This document shows positions 28,606 through 36,709 of a DNA stretch of 64,000 nt, piece by piece. Positions within the stretch are counted from its first letter, which is position 1. Each line of letters starts with the position of its first letter. Origin of the DNA: an uncultured Pelagibacteraceae bacterium (GTDB lineage Bacteria; Pseudomonadota; Alphaproteobacteria; Pelagibacterales; Pelagibacteraceae); the NCBI GenBank assembly GCA_902613065.1, contig CACMFU010000006.1, forward strand, positions 1 to 64,000. Reading direction: 5' to 3'. A program made the position numbers and the translations under genes. Under the pieces are notes generated by a model. That model made no database searches, was not told the origin of the DNA, and saw only the letters and a list, made by a program, of their open reading frames with translations.

Positions 28606-29173
28606 TTTATTAATTAGAAAAATTATAATTTTTATTATTTTTATAATATTTCAAAATAATTGCTTTGCAAAAGATATGATTTTAGATCAATTAAAAAACC
28701 CAAATTTTACAACTCAATATCAACAATGGAATTTTGTAACAGATCAAGTAATGGGAGGTGTATCTACAGGGAAATTCACTGTTGAGAAAATTGATGAAGT
28801 CATTTGTTATAGAATGACAGGAGATGTATCTACTAAGAATAATGGTGGATTTATACAAATCAGAGCAAAATTAAGTCCTCAAATTAATACCGAGGTGTAT
28901 GATGGAGTATACCTAAAAGTTTATGGTAATGAAAAAAATTATAATCTTCATTTAAGAACAGGGTTAACTCTAGCACCATGGCAGTACTATAGTTTCACTT
29001 TTCCTACAACAAAAAATTGGACAGAAATTAGAGTACCTTTTAGCAAATTCAAAAAATCTAACTTCTATCAACCAAAAAAAATATTTGGACAAAATATAAA
29101 ATCAGTTGGTTTAGTTGCGGGTTTTGATGATTTCAAATCAGACATTTGCTTAAGTGAAATTGGATTTTACTAA
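28589..29173 (+). CDS. Exported CIA30-family protein
   Basis: 194 residues. An N-terminal signal sequence (LLIRKIIIFIIFIIFQNNCFAKD, cleavage likely after CFA) precedes a CIA30/NDUFAF1-like domain: WNFVTDQVMGGVSTGKF (the family's WxxxxDxVMGGxS block), NNGGFIQIRAKL, YDGVYLKVYGNEKNYNLHLRT, and the terminal IKSVGLVAGFDDF. Mitochondrial CIA30 helps build complex I, but a secreted bacterial copy must act outside the cytoplasm, so that role should not be transferred. Overlaps the four-helix gene by 17 bp; ends 1 bp from the convergent mlaC. Confidence 0.8.
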   Translation: MQKKNSLLIRKIIIFIIFIIFQNNCFAKDMILDQLKNPNFTTQYQQWNFVTDQVMGGVSTGKFTVEKIDEVICYRMTGDVSTKNNGGFIQIRAKLSPQINTEVYDGVYLKVYGNEKNYNLHLRTGLTLAPWQYYSFTFPTTKNWTEIRVPFSKFKKSNFYQPKKIFGQNIKSVGLVAGFDDFKSDICLSEIGFY

Positions 29174-29174
29174 A

Positions 29175-29765
29175 TTATTTAATTAAAAATTCCTCAAGTG
29201 TTTTGAATAATGCATTTATATTACCGTCGTTGTTTTGTATAATTGAGTTAAATTCTTCTTTCTGAGTTCTGGCCAAACTTAATCCTTCAACAATTAGATC
29301 TCTTATTAAAGGTCTATCTGGATTTTTCGTATATATTCTCCAATCTATTTTTACTTGAGGTCTTTTTGAAGTAGCCTCTAATACACTATTAACTATAGTA
29401 TATTTGTCATTAATTTTTTTTTGTGATACGACATTAATTCTTGGATTTGTGTAATCAACCAATCTACTTGAAAAACTTTTTAAAAAATAACTCCTAAATA
29501 GTTTCTGATACTTGGATTTTTGTTCTTCATCGATAGATTTTCTATATTTTCCTAAAGTGTACATACCTATTCCATTTATATCTACACTTCTTTCCGCAAT
29601 AGCATTTAATTTAATTATTTTAGATTCTACTGGATCTTCACTTGATAAAATTAAAGCTGCCTCGTCTACTATTTCGTTAATTAAAGCACTAGGATCTTTA
29701 GAAAATGATTGGTTACTTAAATTTAAAACGATAAAGAAAAATAAAAAAAATTTTATTAGTTTCAT
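29175..29765 (-). CDS. mlaC: MlaC-like periplasmic phospholipid-binding protein
   Basis: 196 residues with a signal peptide (KLIKFFLFFFIVLNLSNQSFS-K) and the MlaC/Ttg2D fold: MYTLGKYRKSIDEEQKSKYQKLFRSYF, YTIVNSVLEATSKRPQVKIDWRIYTK and RDLIVEGLSLARTQKEEFNSIIQNN, all family landmarks. Carries phospholipids between the outer-membrane MlaA complex and the inner-membrane MlaFEDB transporter, maintaining outer-membrane asymmetry. Follows mlaA by 11 bp on the minus strand; the ABC components are not in the window. Confidence 0.92.
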   Translation of the reverse strand: MKLIKFFLFFFIVLNLSNQSFSKDPSALINEIVDEAALILSSEDPVESKIIKLNAIAERSVDINGIGMYTLGKYRKSIDEEQKSKYQKLFRSYFLKSFSSRLVDYTNPRINVVSQKKINDKYTIVNSVLEATSKRPQVKIDWRIYTKNPDRPLIRDLIVEGLSLARTQKEEFNSIIQNNDGNINALFKTLEEFLIK

Positions 29766-29776
29766 CAGGTAAAAAA

Positions 29777-30577
29777 TTATTGACTATCTAGCTCTTCCCA
29801 ATCATCATCACTGAGAGTTTCGGTCGTCTTGTCTATGTTGCCAATTTTCCTTTTTCTGTCTTGAATATATAAGCTTCTTACTGATGCATATAGATCAACA
29901 GAATTCTTTTCTAAGTTGTCAAAAGACTCTATGTTCTTTGCTCTAAAATCTATGCCCGACATAAGTCTAGATGCATAATAGTCTCTTTCCGAAAAATGCT
30001 TAGTATCATTAACAACTGTGACGTTATACCAAGCATCTCCTCCAAAAATATTTACAAGTGAACCAATTGAGTCTCTCACTGTGGTCGGCCCTAGCACTGG
30101 TAAAACAAAATAGCATCCCTCCCCAGCACCCCAAACACCAAGGGTTTGTCCGTAATCCTCTTTATCTCTCTTATTTAATCCATAGTACGAAGCAACATCA
30201 AAGATTCCAACTATCCCTAGAGTGGAGTTAACCAAAAATCTAGCAGAATTCACTCCTGCATCTTTAAATTGACCTTGAAGTATATTGTTTGGAATTGTAA
30301 CTACATTACTTAAATTACTTAAAGCATTGCTTGTGCCTGATCTAATAGGTTGAGGAAACATTCTATATCCTTTGGCTAAAGGTTTAAAAATAATTTTGTC
30401 TAATACTTGGTTGAAACCAAAAATTCCCCTATTAACTTTCTCAAAACAATCAGTTACTTCGTATTTACCATTTTTATCATTTTCTTTGAGTTTTAAGTTT
30501 CCATCATCTCCACCATGTGAAACTGTGCTTATCAATGAAAATAATAGAATTATAAATACTGTAATAGGTTTATTCAT
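29777..30577 (-). CDS. mlaA: MlaA/VacJ-like outer-membrane lipid asymmetry protein without lipobox
   Basis: 266 residues with a signal peptide (TVFIILLFSLISTVSHGG) and the MlaA core: VNRGIFGFNQVLDKIIFKPLAKGYRMF, RSGTSNALSNLSNVVTIPNNILQGQF, NSTLGIVGIFDVA, GQTLGVWGAGEGCYFVLPVLGP and RDSIGS. Removes misplaced phospholipid from the outer leaflet and hands it to MlaC. Unlike E. coli MlaA there is no cysteine at the signal-peptide end and the upstream frame is closed by a stop, so it is probably not lipidated. Operon mlaA-mlaC. Confidence 0.92.
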   Translation of the reverse strand: MNKPITVFIILLFSLISTVSHGGDDGNLKLKENDKNGKYEVTDCFEKVNRGIFGFNQVLDKIIFKPLAKGYRMFPQPIRSGTSNALSNLSNVVTIPNNILQGQFKDAGVNSARFLVNSTLGIVGIFDVASYYGLNKRDKEDYGQTLGVWGAGEGCYFVLPVLGPTTVRDSIGSLVNIFGGDAWYNVTVVNDTKHFSERDYYASRLMSGIDFRAKNIESFDNLEKNSVDLYASVRSLYIQDRKRKIGNIDKTTETLSDDDWEELDSQ

Positions 30578-30629
30578 ATATAGCTTATATTATAATAAAT
30601 ATTATTATAAAGATAAATTGTCTAAATTT

Positions 30630-31349
30630 ATGCCAGAAAATGTTGAAAAATTGACTTTAAATTATTCACCTAATTTTAATTTGAGAAAAAGAGAAAAATC
30701 CAAAGTAAAATACTTGATATTTCACTATACAGGAATGAAGAGTGAAAAAAATGCTATAAAAAGACTTTTGAATAGCAGATCAAAGGTTAGTTGTCATTAT
30801 TTTATCAAGAGAAATGGTGAGATTATAAGAATGGTTCCTGATTTGTATGTAGCTTGGCATGCGGGAGTTTCTTTTTGGAAAAAAGATAGATTATTAAATT
30901 CAAAATCTATTGGTATAGAAATATCAAACCCAGGTCATCGAAATAGCTATCAAAATTTTACAAGAACACAAATTAAATCTTTAATTTATATTTCAAAATA
31001 TTTATTAAAAAAATATAAAATTAATAGACAAAATGTTTTAGGTCATTCTGATATTGCTCCACTGAGAAAAATAGATCCTGGTGAAAATTTTCCTTGGAAG
31101 TTGCTTGCTAAAAATAAAATATCTATTTGGCATAAACTTGATGATAGACAATTGATAAAATTAAGAAATGTTAAAATAATAAACAATAAAAAATTTTATA
31201 AACTTTTATCTAAATTTGGATATATGTCGTCAAAAAAAAAATTAGACAAAATAAAAATACTAAAAAATTTTCAAAGAAGATTTAGACCTCAATTAATTAA
31301 CAATTTCGTAGACAAGGAATGTTATGAAATTATAAAATGCCTAATTTAG
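30630..31349 (+). CDS. N-acetylmuramoyl-L-alanine amidase (amidase_2) with PG-binding tail
   Basis: 239 residues from the ATG at 30630. The zinc-amidase domain has H32 in LIFHYTG, SCHYFIKRNGEI, WHAGVSFW, SIGIEISNPGH, H139 in LGHSDIAP and D149 in KIDPG, the AmpD/AmiD ligands. The last 60 residues (KFYKLLSKFGYMS...LKNFQRRFRP) look like a peptidoglycan-binding domain as in E. coli AmiD. No signal peptide is visible, so action on cytoplasmic recycled muropeptides is possible. The frame extends upstream to 30372 but that part is antisense to mlaA and is rejected. Confidence 0.9.
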   Translation: MPENVEKLTLNYSPNFNLRKREKSKVKYLIFHYTGMKSEKNAIKRLLNSRSKVSCHYFIKRNGEIIRMVPDLYVAWHAGVSFWKKDRLLNSKSIGIEISNPGHRNSYQNFTRTQIKSLIYISKYLLKKYKINRQNVLGHSDIAPLRKIDPGENFPWKLLAKNKISIWHKLDDRQLIKLRNVKIINNKKFYKLLSKFGYMSSKKKLDKIKILKNFQRRFRPQLINNFVDKECYEIIKCLI

Positions 31350-31384
31350 CTCGTTTATTTAGAGTTGAAATTTAAAAAAAAAAT

Positions 31385-31390
31385 TATAAT
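31385..31390 (+). promoter_or_regulatory. -10 element of the rnpB promoter
   Basis: A perfect TATAAT at 31385-31390, six bases before the predicted 5' end of RNase P RNA at about 31396. The best -35 is TTGAAA at 31365-31370, with a short 14-bp spacer, so the -35 side is uncertain. Confidence 0.55.
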
Positions 31391-31395
31391 TATTA

Positions 31396-31756
31396 GTTGC
31401 CAGATAAATGACTTATCGCTTTAATTTTTTAAAGAGGAAAGTCCGGGCTCTACAAAGACACAGTGCCAGCTAACCGCTGGCGGGGGAAACCCTAGGGACA
31501 GTGCCACAGAAAATAAACCGCCTTATCAAGGCAAGGGTGAAAAGGTGTGGTAAGAGCACACCGGCTAAACTGGTAACAGTTAGCGCATGGAAAACCCCAC
31601 TGAGAGCAAGACTGAGTAGAGATGACATTGTTAGTAATAACTAAAAGCAGTCTTTGGCTAGTCATCAGGGTTAGTTGCTTGAGCTTTAAAGTGATTTAAA
31701 GCCTAGATAAATGATAAGTTTAAACGACAGAACCCGGCTTATAATTTATCTGGCAT
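31396..31756 (+). ncRNA. rnpB: RNase P RNA (class A)
   Basis: Catalytic RNA of RNase P, which trims the 5' end of tRNA precursors. The conserved AGAGGAAAGTCCGGGC (about 31433-31448) and ACAGAACCCGGCTTA (about 31727-31741) are the P4/J core, the 3' core pairing with the 5' core. Terminal helix P1: TGCCAGATAAAT at 31398-31409 pairs with ATTTATCTGGCA near 31744-31755. Other hairpins seen are GCCAGCTAACCGCTGGC and GGTGTGGTAAGAGCACACC. rnpB directly before mraZ is usual in Alphaproteobacteria. Confidence 0.97.
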
Positions 31757-31818
31757 TTAACTAAAATTATCAAAAATATTTATTAAATCTTATATTAGAA
31801 GAGCTGAAATATTAACTA

Positions 31819-31862
31819 TTGACGCTTACCTATAAAACCCATAATATCCCATAAAAACCCAA
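31819..31862 (+). promoter_or_regulatory. dcw promoter with triple MraZ-type repeat
   Basis: -35 TTGACG (31819-31824), 17-bp spacer, -10 TAATAT (31842-31847), 34 bp before the mraZ ATG. Overlapping it are three direct repeats CCCAT at 31838, CCCAT at 31848 and CCCAA at 31858, with a strict 10-bp period (5-bp spacers). On the minus strand these read TGGG, matching the reported E. coli MraZ target (TGGGN repeats separated by 5 nt), here inverted relative to the gene. Placement over the -10 suggests autorepression. Inference from pattern. Confidence 0.72.
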
Positions 31863-31881
31863 ATATAGGATAATATGGTTT

Positions 31882-32337
31882 ATGTTTTTATCAACCTACG
31901 AAAACAAATTGGACAAAAAGGGAAGGGTTTCAGTGCCTGCATCATATAGATCATATTTATCAAACATAGGCTACAATGGAATAATTTGTTATCCATCATT
32001 TAACAATTTATGTATTGAGGCATGGCCACAAGATCGAATTGAAAAATTATCTAATGCAATAGATTCATTAAATCCATTTGAAGAAAAGAAAGATTATTTT
32101 GCAACATCTATATTATCAGAAAGTATAAATTTACAATTTGATAGCGAAGGTAGAGTTCAAATAACTCCAAAATTACTAAAGCATGCAAAAATTCGAAATA
32201 GCATGCTATTTGTTGGTCAAGGCAAAACGTTTCAAATTTGGGAACCAACACATTTTGAAAAATTTAGGGCAAACGCAAGAAAAAAATCTAATATTAATCG
32301 AGCAAGTCTTAAATGGGAAAAGCAATTTAATAACTAA
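31882..32337 (+). CDS. mraZ: MraZ transcriptional regulator of the dcw cluster
   Basis: 151 residues with two SpoVT/AbrB-type half-domains: FLSTYENKLDKKGRVSVPASYRSYL (1-25) and ESINLQFDSEGRVQITPKLLKHAKI, the DxxGRVxxP signature in each. In E. coli MraZ forms a ring and represses its own cluster. First gene of the division and cell-wall operon, 12 bp before ftsZ. Its promoter carries the expected repeat array. A canonical member in length and motifs. Confidence 0.95.
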   Translation: MFLSTYENKLDKKGRVSVPASYRSYLSNIGYNGIICYPSFNNLCIEAWPQDRIEKLSNAIDSLNPFEEKKDYFATSILSESINLQFDSEGRVQITPKLLKHAKIRNSMLFVGQGKTFQIWEPTHFEKFRANARKKSNINRASLKWEKQFNN

Positions 32338-32345
32338 AAGGGGAG
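32338..32345 (+). promoter_or_regulatory. Strong ribosome binding site of ftsZ
   Basis: AAGGGGAG, five bases before the ATG at 32350. It is one of the few strong Shine-Dalgarno sequences in the window, where most genes rely on overlap or weak purine runs, and suggests ftsZ translation is set independently of its neighbours. Confidence 0.65.
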
Positions 32346-32349
32346 AAAC

Positions 32350-33798
32350 ATGACAATAAACTTTAAAACACCAGATATAAAAGAGCTGAAACCTAGAATT
32401 CTAGTATTAGGAGTAGGAGGTGCTGGAGGGAATGCAATTAATGGTATGATTGATGCTGGCTTACAAGGTGTAGAGTTTATTGCAGTAAATACAGATGCAC
32501 AAGATTTACGATTGAGCAAAGCTCAAACAAAAATTCAAATGGGATTAAATTTAACTAAAGGACTAGGGGCAGGCGCTAAATTAGATATTGGGCAAGCAGC
32601 TGCAGATGAGTCTTTGAATGAAATCGTTAATATTTTGCAAGGTTCAAATATGGTTTTCATTACAGCCGGAATGGGTGGTGGAACTGGAACTGGATCTGCT
32701 CATGTAATTGCTAGAGCTGCAAAAGAACTTAATATCTTAACTGTCGGGGTTATAACTCTGCCTTTCTTATATGAGGGCCCTTCAAGAATGAGAAAAGCTC
32801 AACAAGGCTTGGAAGAACTTAGAAAGCATGTAGATACTATAATTGTTGTTCCAAATCAAAATTTATTTAAGATTGCAAGTGAACAAACAACTTTTGAAGA
32901 ATCTTTTGCTTTATCAAATGATGTTTTGCTTCATGGTGTTCAAAGTATAACTGATTTAATGGTTAGACCTGGGCTTATTAATTTAGATTTTGCCGATGTT
33001 GAAACAGTAATGAGCTCAATGGGAAAAGCTATGATGGGCACAGGTCAAGCTGAAGGAGAAGGAAGAGCTGTCAAAGCTGCTGAATCAGCAATTAATAATC
33101 CATTGATTGATGACTATTCATTAAAAGGGGCAAAAGGACTTTTAGTTAATATTACTGGAGGTAAAGATTTAAAATTATTTGAAGTAGATGAAGCTGTGAA
33201 TAAAGTAAGAGCCGAAGTCGATCCAGAGGCAGAATTAATTATAGGAGCAATAACAGATGAGTCTTTGGATGGATTAATGAGAGTTTCTATTGTTGCTACT
33301 GCTCTAGATGGTCAGCAACCTGAGCCAAAATCGGTAATAAATATGGTGCATAGAATACAAAATAGAAACCCAGGTTATTCTGATTTCTCGAATTCTGGAT
33401 CAACTCATTCATTCCAATTTACAAATAATAATAATTCTATAATTACTGATGGAGCAAATGCACTCAAAATAGATGAAGATATTAAAAGTGATGAATTGAG
33501 TTCTAATAATATAGATAGCAACAATGTTAATGATGTATCAAATACTTTAACAAATGAAGCTCTTGCACAACCTGAAGCTCACGAAGCTGCTGACATAAAT
33601 ACTGATTTGCATAGTAAATATGAAGAACACACATCTGAAAATAATGGTTTAGAGAATTTTGAGCTGAATGATGACGATACACCTGAATTGTTTAATTCTG
33701 AAACTAATGATGAGTTATCAAGTTCATCAGAGGAAATAAATTCAGACGAAGAAGAAGATTTAGAAATTCCTGCATTTTTGAGAAGACAAAAGAATTAA
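32350..33798 (+). CDS. ftsZ: Cell-division tubulin homologue FtsZ
   Basis: 482-residue GTPase that forms the Z ring. GTP-binding motif GGGTGTG at 109-115, N-terminal [13 protein letters not shown] (19-31), T7 loop NLDFADVE (about 210) with catalytic aspartates, then a long acidic/Asn-Ser-rich linker (about 340-465) and a conserved C-terminal peptide [12 protein letters not shown] that binds FtsA/ZipA-type partners. Complete and single, but located between mraZ and rsmH, not between ftsA and lpxC where it usually sits. Has a strong Shine-Dalgarno. Confidence 0.98.
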   Translation: MTINFKTPDIKELKPRILVLGVGGAGGNAINGMIDAGLQGVEFIAVNTDAQDLRLSKAQTKIQMGLNLTKGLGAGAKLDIGQAAADESLNEIVNILQGSNMVFITAGMGGGTGTGSAHVIARAAKELNILTVGVITLPFLYEGPSRMRKAQQGLEELRKHVDTIIVVPNQNLFKIASEQTTFEESFALSNDVLLHGVQSITDLMVRPGLINLDFADVETVMSSMGKAMMGTGQAEGEGRAVKAAESAINNPLIDDYSLKGAKGLLVNITGGKDLKLFEVDEAVNKVRAEVDPEAELIIGAITDESLDGLMRVSIVATALDGQQPEPKSVINMVHRIQNRNPGYSDFSNSGSTHSFQFTNNNNSIITDGANALKIDEDIKSDELSSNNIDSNNVNDVSNTLTNEALAQPEAHEAADINTDLHSKYEEHTSENNGLENFELNDDDTPELFNSETNDELSSSSEEINSDEEEDLEIPAFLRRQKN

Positions 33799-33816
33799 TG
33801 GTCTTCAAAAAAATAA

Positions 33817-34809
33817 ATGAATGCCACCATAAATCTGGAACAACATTTTCCAGTATTACTAAAAGAACTAGTTAGTATTATTTCCCCTCTTTATGGTGGC
33901 ACATTTATCGACTGCACTTTTGGTGCAGGAGGTTATTCGAAAAGAATATTAGAAAATAAATCTAATAAGATAGTAGCACTAGATAGAGATAATTCTGTTA
34001 ATGATATCGCGGCTAAATTTAAGTCAAATTACAAAAAAAGATTTGAATTTTATAACAGAAAATTTTCAGAAATTGGTGAAATCAAAAAAAAAGATATAAA
34101 AGCAATTATATTTGATCTGGGATATTCATTAAATCAGATTTCTAATCTAAATAGAGGCCTATCTTTTAAAAGTAAAGGTAAATTAGATATGAGAATGGGC
34201 TTGAACGATTTTTCATGTGATGAAGTTATTTCGAATATGAGCCAGCAAAATCTTTTTAAAATTTTCAAATACTTTGGTGACGAGAAATATGCAAAACCGA
34301 TATCAAAAGAAATTATAAAATTAAGAAAAAATAAAAAAATCAAAACTGAAAATCTTGTAGAAATCATAGAGAATATAAAAACAAAAAAAAGTGGAAAAAA
34401 TAATTCAACTAAAGTTTTTCAAGCACTCAGAATATTTGTAAATAAGGAAATCACTGAGTTAATAAACGGGCTAATAAACGCTTATAATATTTTACCGGTT
34501 GGTGGATTAATAGCAGTTGTTACTTTTCATTCAATTGAGGATAAAATAGTAAAGTTTTTTTTTAAAGAATATTCAGAAGTAAAGAATTCATCTAGATATT
34601 TACCTCAAAGCATCTTATCTAAAAAATACTTTAATTTAATTATTAAAAAACCAATAATTCCATCATCTAATGAAATTAAAATAAATCCTCCATCAAGATC
34701 GGCAAAACTTAGATTTGCTTATAAATCAAACAATGGATGTGATTTTAAGAATTTTGTTAATAATTTTAATTATTTAATAAATATAGAAAATTTGAAATTT
34801 AATGTATAA
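33817..34809 (+). CDS. rsmH: 16S rRNA (cytosine-1402-N4)-methyltransferase
   Basis: 330 residues of the MraW/RsmH family. N-terminus HFPVLLKELVSIISPLYGGTFIDCTFGAGGYS carries the SAM-binding GAGGYS motif; IIFDLGYSLNQI, GRLxFKxxGxLDMRM-like RGLSFKSKGKLDMRMG, and late blocks GGLIAVVTFHSIEDKIVK and NPPSRSAKLRF are all diagnostic. Methylates C1402 in the ribosomal P site. Spaced 18 bp from ftsZ, overlaps ftsL by 8 bp. Confidence 0.96.
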   Translation: MNATINLEQHFPVLLKELVSIISPLYGGTFIDCTFGAGGYSKRILENKSNKIVALDRDNSVNDIAAKFKSNYKKRFEFYNRKFSEIGEIKKKDIKAIIFDLGYSLNQISNLNRGLSFKSKGKLDMRMGLNDFSCDEVISNMSQQNLFKIFKYFGDEKYAKPISKEIIKLRKNKKIKTENLVEIIENIKTKKSGKNNSTKVFQALRIFVNKEITELINGLINAYNILPVGGLIAVVTFHSIEDKIVKFFFKEYSEVKNSSRYLPQSILSKKYFNLIIKKPIIPSSNEIKINPPSRSAKLRFAYKSNNGCDFKNFVNNFNYLINIENLKFNV

Positions 34810-35074
34810 AAAAATACTCTCATTTATTCCAATTATTATTCTAATTATTTTAACAACATTCACAAAAAATTCTACAAAACAACTAGATAAAAAAATTTTT
34901 GAAATTCAAGAGGATATAAGAGCTTTAAATGATAACTATGAGTTGGTTTTACTAGACTATAATTATCTTACATCACCAAATAAATTAATGGATTATTCTA
35001 GTATGTATTTTGAAAAAGAGTTGAAAAAAAAAAAAATTACAGATTTAAAAACTTTTATATTAAAAAATGAATAA
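34802..35074 (+). CDS. ftsL: Cell-division protein FtsL
   Basis: A 90-residue bitopic protein: an N-terminal membrane helix (about 5-21, ILSFIPIIILIILTTF) and a periplasmic heptad-like stretch (KQLDKKIFEIQEDIRALNDNYELVLLDYNYLTSP) followed by the short conserved SPNKLMDYS. Sits between rsmH and ftsI, overlapping each by 8 bp, the standard ftsL position. Sequence conservation is always weak in FtsL, so position carries much of the weight. Forms FtsQLB and activates FtsWI. Confidence 0.85.
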   Translation: MYKKILSFIPIIILIILTTFTKNSTKQLDKKIFEIQEDIRALNDNYELVLLDYNYLTSPNKLMDYSSMYFEKELKKKKITDLKTFILKNE

Positions 35075-36698
35075 TATTGAAGAAAATTTCAAATTTGAAG
35101 AAAATAAAACAAATTTAAAAATATCTTTTGAACGCATTTCGTTTATTTTCTTTGTCTTTTTTATAATTACAGCAATTTTTGCATCTAAAACTATCTATTT
35201 GGGTTTAAAAAAAACAAACCAAATCCAAACAATAAAAAAAAAAGAGAAATATAGAGCATCCATCATGGATAGAGATGGAAATATTATTGCTAAGACGGTA
35301 AGAATTACCAATTTGGGCATAAATCCAAATCAATTAATTAACAAAGAAAAATTGTTAATTTCTTTAAGATTAATTTTTCCCGATAGGAATTTTGAAAAAG
35401 AAATAAATGGAAAAAAATTTTTTTATGTTAAAAAGAAAATATCTCCGGAAAAACTTGAAAAAATAAAATTATTGGGTGAAAAATCTTTCAAAGAAGAAGA
35501 AAATATTGCCCGTGTATACCCTAATGGTAATCTTTTCAGCCATATATTGGGGCAGATTGATACAGATAATAATGGCATATCTGGTATAGAAAAATCTTTT
35601 GATTATGAATTAACTACTTCAAATAAACCATTAAAGCTCACTCTAGATACCGAAATACAATATTTGACAAGACAAGAGTTATTAAAATTTCAAGATATTT
35701 TTAATAGTTATGGAAGTTCAGCAATTTTAATGAACATTCACAATGGTGAGGTTCTTTCAATGGTTTCACTCCCAGATTTTAATTTAAATAAAAGAGAAGA
35801 TATTTCTGATAAAAAATTTATTAACAGATCAACTAAAGGTGTCTATGAACTTGGTTCAGTATTTAAAACATTTACTTTGGCTGCTGGACTTCAGCATAAT
35901 GTTATAAAAGAAGATACACTTTTTGAAAATTTACCAAAAAAAATAAAATGTGCGGGAAGTTCTATCTCTGAATATGATATGGATATTCCCTCAACTCTTA
36001 CTGCGGAAGAAATATTAATCAGATCAGGAAATATTGGTTCAATAAGAATTGCACAGAAAATTGGTTTAGAAAATTTTAAAAATTTCTTAGAGGATTTAGA
36101 TTTATTAAATAAATTACATTTTGATATAGAGGAAGTTGGAAGTCCAATTCCATTTAAATGGGGTAAATGTAAATTAGCTACATCAGCATATGGACATGGA
36201 ATAACAACTACTCCACTTCAGCTTGCAAAAGCTTACGCTATAATTTCAAATGGTGGATATAAAATAAAACCAACTTTAATTAAAAAAGATAAAAATTTAA
36301 AAAAAGGTCAACAAGTTATAACTAAAGAAAATTCAAATAAAATAAATAATATACTAAGAAAAATTGTAACAACAGAAAATGGAACTGCTAATCTAGTCAA
36401 TATCGATGGTTATCAAATTGCTGGAAAAACGGGAACAGCTCAAAAATCGATTAAGGGTAAATATTCAAAAAAAAAAATAAATACTTTTGCTTCTATTTTT
36501 CCAATATCTGCTCCCAAGTACGTATTAATTGTTCTGTTAGACGAACCAAAATTAAGCGAATCTTATATTTATAAATATAATGATGGTAAAGAAAGAAAGT
36601 TAGTTGGAACTCCCTTTAATACTGCTGGGTGGACATCGGTTGAAGTTGCCAAAAATATTATTGAAAAAATTGGGCCTATTTTAGCCATAAAATATTAA
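35067..36698 (+). CDS. ftsI: Septal transpeptidase FtsI (PBP3)
   Basis: 543-residue class B penicillin-binding protein. One N-terminal membrane helix (about 26-46), a dimerisation domain with RASIMDRDGNIIAKT (63-77), and the transpeptidase domain with S264xxK267 in ELGSVFKTF, SGN in IRSGNIGS (about 316) and KTGTA in AGKTGTAQ (about 454). Crosslinks peptidoglycan at the septum together with FtsW, encoded in the same cluster. Overlaps ftsL by 8 bp. Confidence 0.96.
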   Translation: MNNIEENFKFEENKTNLKISFERISFIFFVFFIITAIFASKTIYLGLKKTNQIQTIKKKEKYRASIMDRDGNIIAKTVRITNLGINPNQLINKEKLLISLRLIFPDRNFEKEINGKKFFYVKKKISPEKLEKIKLLGEKSFKEEENIARVYPNGNLFSHILGQIDTDNNGISGIEKSFDYELTTSNKPLKLTLDTEIQYLTRQELLKFQDIFNSYGSSAILMNIHNGEVLSMVSLPDFNLNKREDISDKKFINRSTKGVYELGSVFKTFTLAAGLQHNVIKEDTLFENLPKKIKCAGSSISEYDMDIPSTLTAEEILIRSGNIGSIRIAQKIGLENFKNFLEDLDLLNKLHFDIEEVGSPIPFKWGKCKLATSAYGHGITTTPLQLAKAYAIISNGGYKIKPTLIKKDKNLKKGQQVITKENSNKINNILRKIVTTENGTANLVNIDGYQIAGKTGTAQKSIKGKYSKKKINTFASIFPISAPKYVLIVLLDEPKLSESYIYKYNDGKERKLVGTPFNTAGWTSVEVAKNIIEKIGPILAIKY

Positions 36699-36709
36699 GA
36701 AATTTTATA

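Noticed and set aside
30372..30629. N-terminal extension of the amidase gene upstream of 30630
   Set aside because: It is antisense to mlaA, has no signal peptide and no family match; the ATG at 30630 gives the standard amidase start.
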